A stretch of DNA of 64,000 nt from Archegozetes longisetosus (taxonomy: Eukaryota > Arthropoda > Arachnida > Sarcoptiformes > Trhypochthoniidae). The notes under the pieces were generated by a model. The model was not told where the DNA came from. It searched no databases and saw nothing but the letters and a program-made list of their open reading frames with translations. The position numbers and the translations under genes are program-made. Shown piece after piece: positions 60,944 to 64,000 of the stretch. The DNA is taken from NCBI GenBank assembly GCA_018873245.2, contig JAEMBT020000006.1:11163855-11227854 (forward strand). The letters are read 5' to 3'. Each line of letters opens with the position of its first letter. The first letter of the stretch is position 1.

Positions 60944-62022
60944 CAGAAATTCTCAAAATAATGATTCTTTGATACATTTGTAATACATTTGAGAAAATTT
61001 TACAAACTTTTTGTTAGGATCATATTCATTAGACTCATGATTTCTCTATTGAAAAGTTGAAACTATAAGCTGTTGAGACATTTTTTTATTTATTAATAAG
61101 TTTGCATGCTTTTATATATGTTTAGTTGAAAAAATTCTATTATAAAATACAATTTTTGGATCAAGCGGTTTTGAGACGCAGCCAACCACTTCATGAGATA
61201 GGTATTTGATTGTTTTTTCTTGGAACTAATTAAAGAGATAGCTTTCGCGCTTTTAACATGTGTGAACAAGTTTAACTGCATGAGAAAATGAACAGACATA
61301 AGAGAACAGAAACAGTTGAAACTGCGTAAAACATAACTGCTGATCAAGACTTTGATATATTACTCACTAATATCGAAAACCCTTTTCGTAAATTGAATGA
61401 TATCTGCAAAGTTTTCTAAATAGAGCAACAATAAGTCGTTGACTGTTAGAGAACAGCTTTGTTTGCGTTGCGTGAAAAAAAGAATTGTTAAGTGTCGAGC
61501 ATTGAGCTCATAGACTACAATTCACTGAAAATCATATAGATTCTGATCAATGATATAGAACACTATTTATGGACGAGAGCACTTTTCAAACAGGCTCTGC
61601 TGTCCACAGACTCCTCATTAAGCTAAGAGTTGAGCACCTCATTAGTACTACATTTGATGAGCACTATATTAAAACTGTAGCAAATTCTGGTCTTGGGTCT
61701 GTATCAGTTTTCGGTATAATAAGTGCTAATAGTTTGGAAGCTCTTTCAGTTAGAATAAATGGTCGTTTTGATAGTGAACAATATCTTCAAATATTAGATG
61801 AGACCGTTTTACCAGAATTAATGTGGTCAGCTCTACTCCTAATAGACTTCGACAAGTTATTGATTGTAATGGAAGTCGTACCAAGTGTTAGGACTTATCT
61901 AATCACTTAAACTATGAATGAACTTTGATAAATTAAAAATTTCTTGTAAAAATCTAAATAAATATAAGAAGCATCAGCTTTTATATCAATAGTTCAGAGC
62001 ATCACTATTTTGAGAATTCCTG
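60944..62022 (+). mobile_element. Tc1-like transposon, near full length
   Basis: Starts CAGAAATTCTCAAAATAATG after TA (60942-60943) and ends with the inverse CAGGAATTCTCAAAATAGTG; the right TA has become CA. 1079 bp. The 5' two thirds match the truncated copy at 31502-32253. Confidence 0.8.
61569..61910 (+). pseudogene. Tc1-like transposase, catalytic-domain fragment
   Basis: The open stretch from the ATG at 61569 begins MDESTFQTGSAVHRLL (the Asp of DES is the first catalytic Asp) and continues YIKTVANSGLGSVSVFG, LEALSVRINGRFDSEQYLQI and LDETVLPEL, the Tc1 core. Past LPEL the sequence departs from the family: the expected QQDNAPVH block and Glu are absent. Upstream, SRRLLEN and the DNA-binding region are present in broken frames. 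The ATG is internal to the original protein, so this is a remnant, not a complete gene. Confidence 0.8.
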
Positions 62023-64000
62023 CACATCCAATAAAGTATATCAAACTTAAAGGATAGGACACTTCAAATTTTTGTTCTAACTTGCAAGATAGGCTGCCAG
62101 TAATACAAAATTGTTTTCTTATAGGGGATCATGATACTTTAGGAATTTTCGAACGATAAAGTTAAATATTTTAAAACTTATCAAAATGAACAAGCAGTAA
62201 ATACTAGTACTTTATTATATTAATTTGGAAAGGTTCGCATAAAAGTAAAATAATTTGAAATTTAGAAAACAAGTTAACTGCAATACAAAGACAGAAAAAT
62301 CAACTCAATCGCAGGCTTAACTTTAAGCGCGATTCATATTGACCTCGATAAAGATTAATAAATTTTTGATCAGTTAGTTGAATGTAACGTACAAAAAGCA
62401 TATGTCTCATTAATAGAGATAAACTTTATGACAATAACGGACTTATTTGAGCCGATTATTCTACCCGAAAATATAAAATTTTTCATACTTTATATTCTAA
62501 TGAAATAGTGAGTGATGTGACTAAAACTAAAAAAATTACATAACTTTTTCGACGAACAGAATGTATAATTTGGTTACTACTTTGAAATTTAAGAATATAC
62601 TTGTTAATTAATTATTTGAATAAATCTTATGCATTTCTCAATTCTCTAATATTACAGTGCCTTTTCACTGAATTTGTCTCATTAAAATTTGCTTAGTTTT
62701 GACTTTTTGAAATAAAGCTAGGCTGTATTGTCAATAAATTTGATAATGAGGAAAAGTTTTTCAGTTCTTAAATAAAAGGTTTGATATGAAACAGAGTTTG
62801 AACTGAACAAAATATGATCTTACTTCAAGTCCAAACTTTTATCTCTTTAATGTGTTAATACTTTTTATTTGGTAGAATAGTTTTGATGTGAACTCTTTCC
62901 TAAATTAGTATACATATGTTTTGATAAAGTTGACCACTGTAAAGTCAGTAGCAAACCAGGACTATGTTCATATGTATATAGTAGCAGAGATAAGGCTGAA
63001 ATTTTTGTAAAAATCTTTATCACAAACAAATACGAACTTACTATTTATAGAAACTATTTTCACGCTTTCACTAGTCCTTGCTTTTTTCATTGAAGGCATG
63101 ACTCTAATTCATTTTAAAATATTATAAACTCTTTAATAAATTGTTAATTTTAAAAATAACTTTTTAGTTAAATAATAAAAAACATTGATTATCAAAATCA
63201 TCTTCAGAATATTTTTAAGTTTCAGCTGCACAGCAATGTTGCTTTGATTCAAAAATCCAATAATCCGAAAGATCTAATAAGCTATCTCAGAAAATATTTC
63301 AAAACTTCTATTGTTTAAACATTGTTTGAGGTTTATCGAAAAAGCATAGATTAAATATGGAACAAAAACATTGAAATTAAGTTGTATTTTATCTGAATCC
63401 TTAGTGCATTTTCTATAGTAACATACCCAAATGCCAAACATCTAAAAGCTTTATAAATGTAATAACTTGACTTTGTTTTGCCCTGCATTTTCTTTGAAAC
63501 ACAGTTCCATTATTGTATTTGACATTGTACTGAACAAGTTTTAGACAAGATTTATATAGTCTTCAAACAAAACAGTTCAGAAACTGTAGGAATAAAGATA
63601 TATATAAATCAATCGACTTGAGTAGTGACTGTGCAAAAATTGTTATCCTACTTACTATGAAATTGGTGCACCACTACGTAGGATTTATGTTTGCTTGAGG
63701 ATTAATTTCTAGTTTGATCTCATTATTTGCTTGGTTTTTAACTTGAAAATAAATAATTGAATTGTTGTTGCCATTATTAAAATATACTGTTTTCTATTTC
63801 TCCTGTATGTTCAAACGAGTAAATTCAACCTTTTCTACTGATGGAAAAGTTGGCAGACTTAAGGTCATACCATGATATTGAAAACAAGATAGAATCTTTA
63901 TTGCTGTCTACTTCAAGTTGTTAGAACCACATAAAAACTATTCAGGTTGTTCATTTGGTGAAAAAATGAAACTGTAAAATCACACTAAAAACTAATTAGT
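62023..64000. other. No gene recognised
   Basis: AT-rich, stop-dense sequence to the window end. Confidence 0.4.

Overview
The window is AT-rich eukaryotic DNA. It looks like an arthropod genome: the one intact gene is an intron-bearing neuropeptide GPCR of the insect/arachnid tachykinin-receptor type, and the rest is dominated by animal DNA transposons (Polinton, hAT, mariner/Tc1, PIF/Harbinger, many MITEs). The species cannot be named from the sequence. No rRNA, tRNA, CRISPR or bacterial operon structure was recognised.

Layout. (1) 1-4335 is a decayed Polinton/Maverick carrying fragments of a protein-primed family B DNA polymerase. It is broken by a ~1.75 kb foldback element (970-2718), which itself holds a solo LTR (1311-1765), and by a composite inverted element (3136-3980). 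(2) 4339-7279 is a nearly complete but multiply frameshifted hAT transposon with a foldback element (4439-5211) inside it. (3) 7.3-19.7 kb is non-coding and carries hAT-like MITEs, an inverted-repeat pair with a nested insertion, an internally deleted mariner, palindromic MITEs and copies of a TA-flanked family. (4) 19810-41257, minus strand, is a five-exon tachykinin-like receptor gene encoding a continuous 446-residue seven-helix receptor. Its introns are 73 bp, ~18.3 kb, 97 bp and ~1.6 kb; the 18.3 kb intron holds a (CT)n microsatellite and at least nine transposon copies. (5) 41.3-64 kb is again non-coding and transposon-rich: hAT elements, two mariner remnants, a rearranged PIF/Harbinger locus whose transposase halves lie on opposite strands plus its Myb/SANT-like companion, and a Tc1-like element.

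Only the receptor appears to be a functioning host gene. It would respond to a secreted tachykinin- or natalisin-type peptide and signal through G proteins. Its most unusual feature is a Trp in place of the Pro of the conserved NPxxY motif in helix 7. The remaining coding traces are transposon remains with stops, frameshifts or deletions. The order of nested insertions can be read in several places from target-site duplications and from the frame of the interrupted gene. No wholly new biological system was found.
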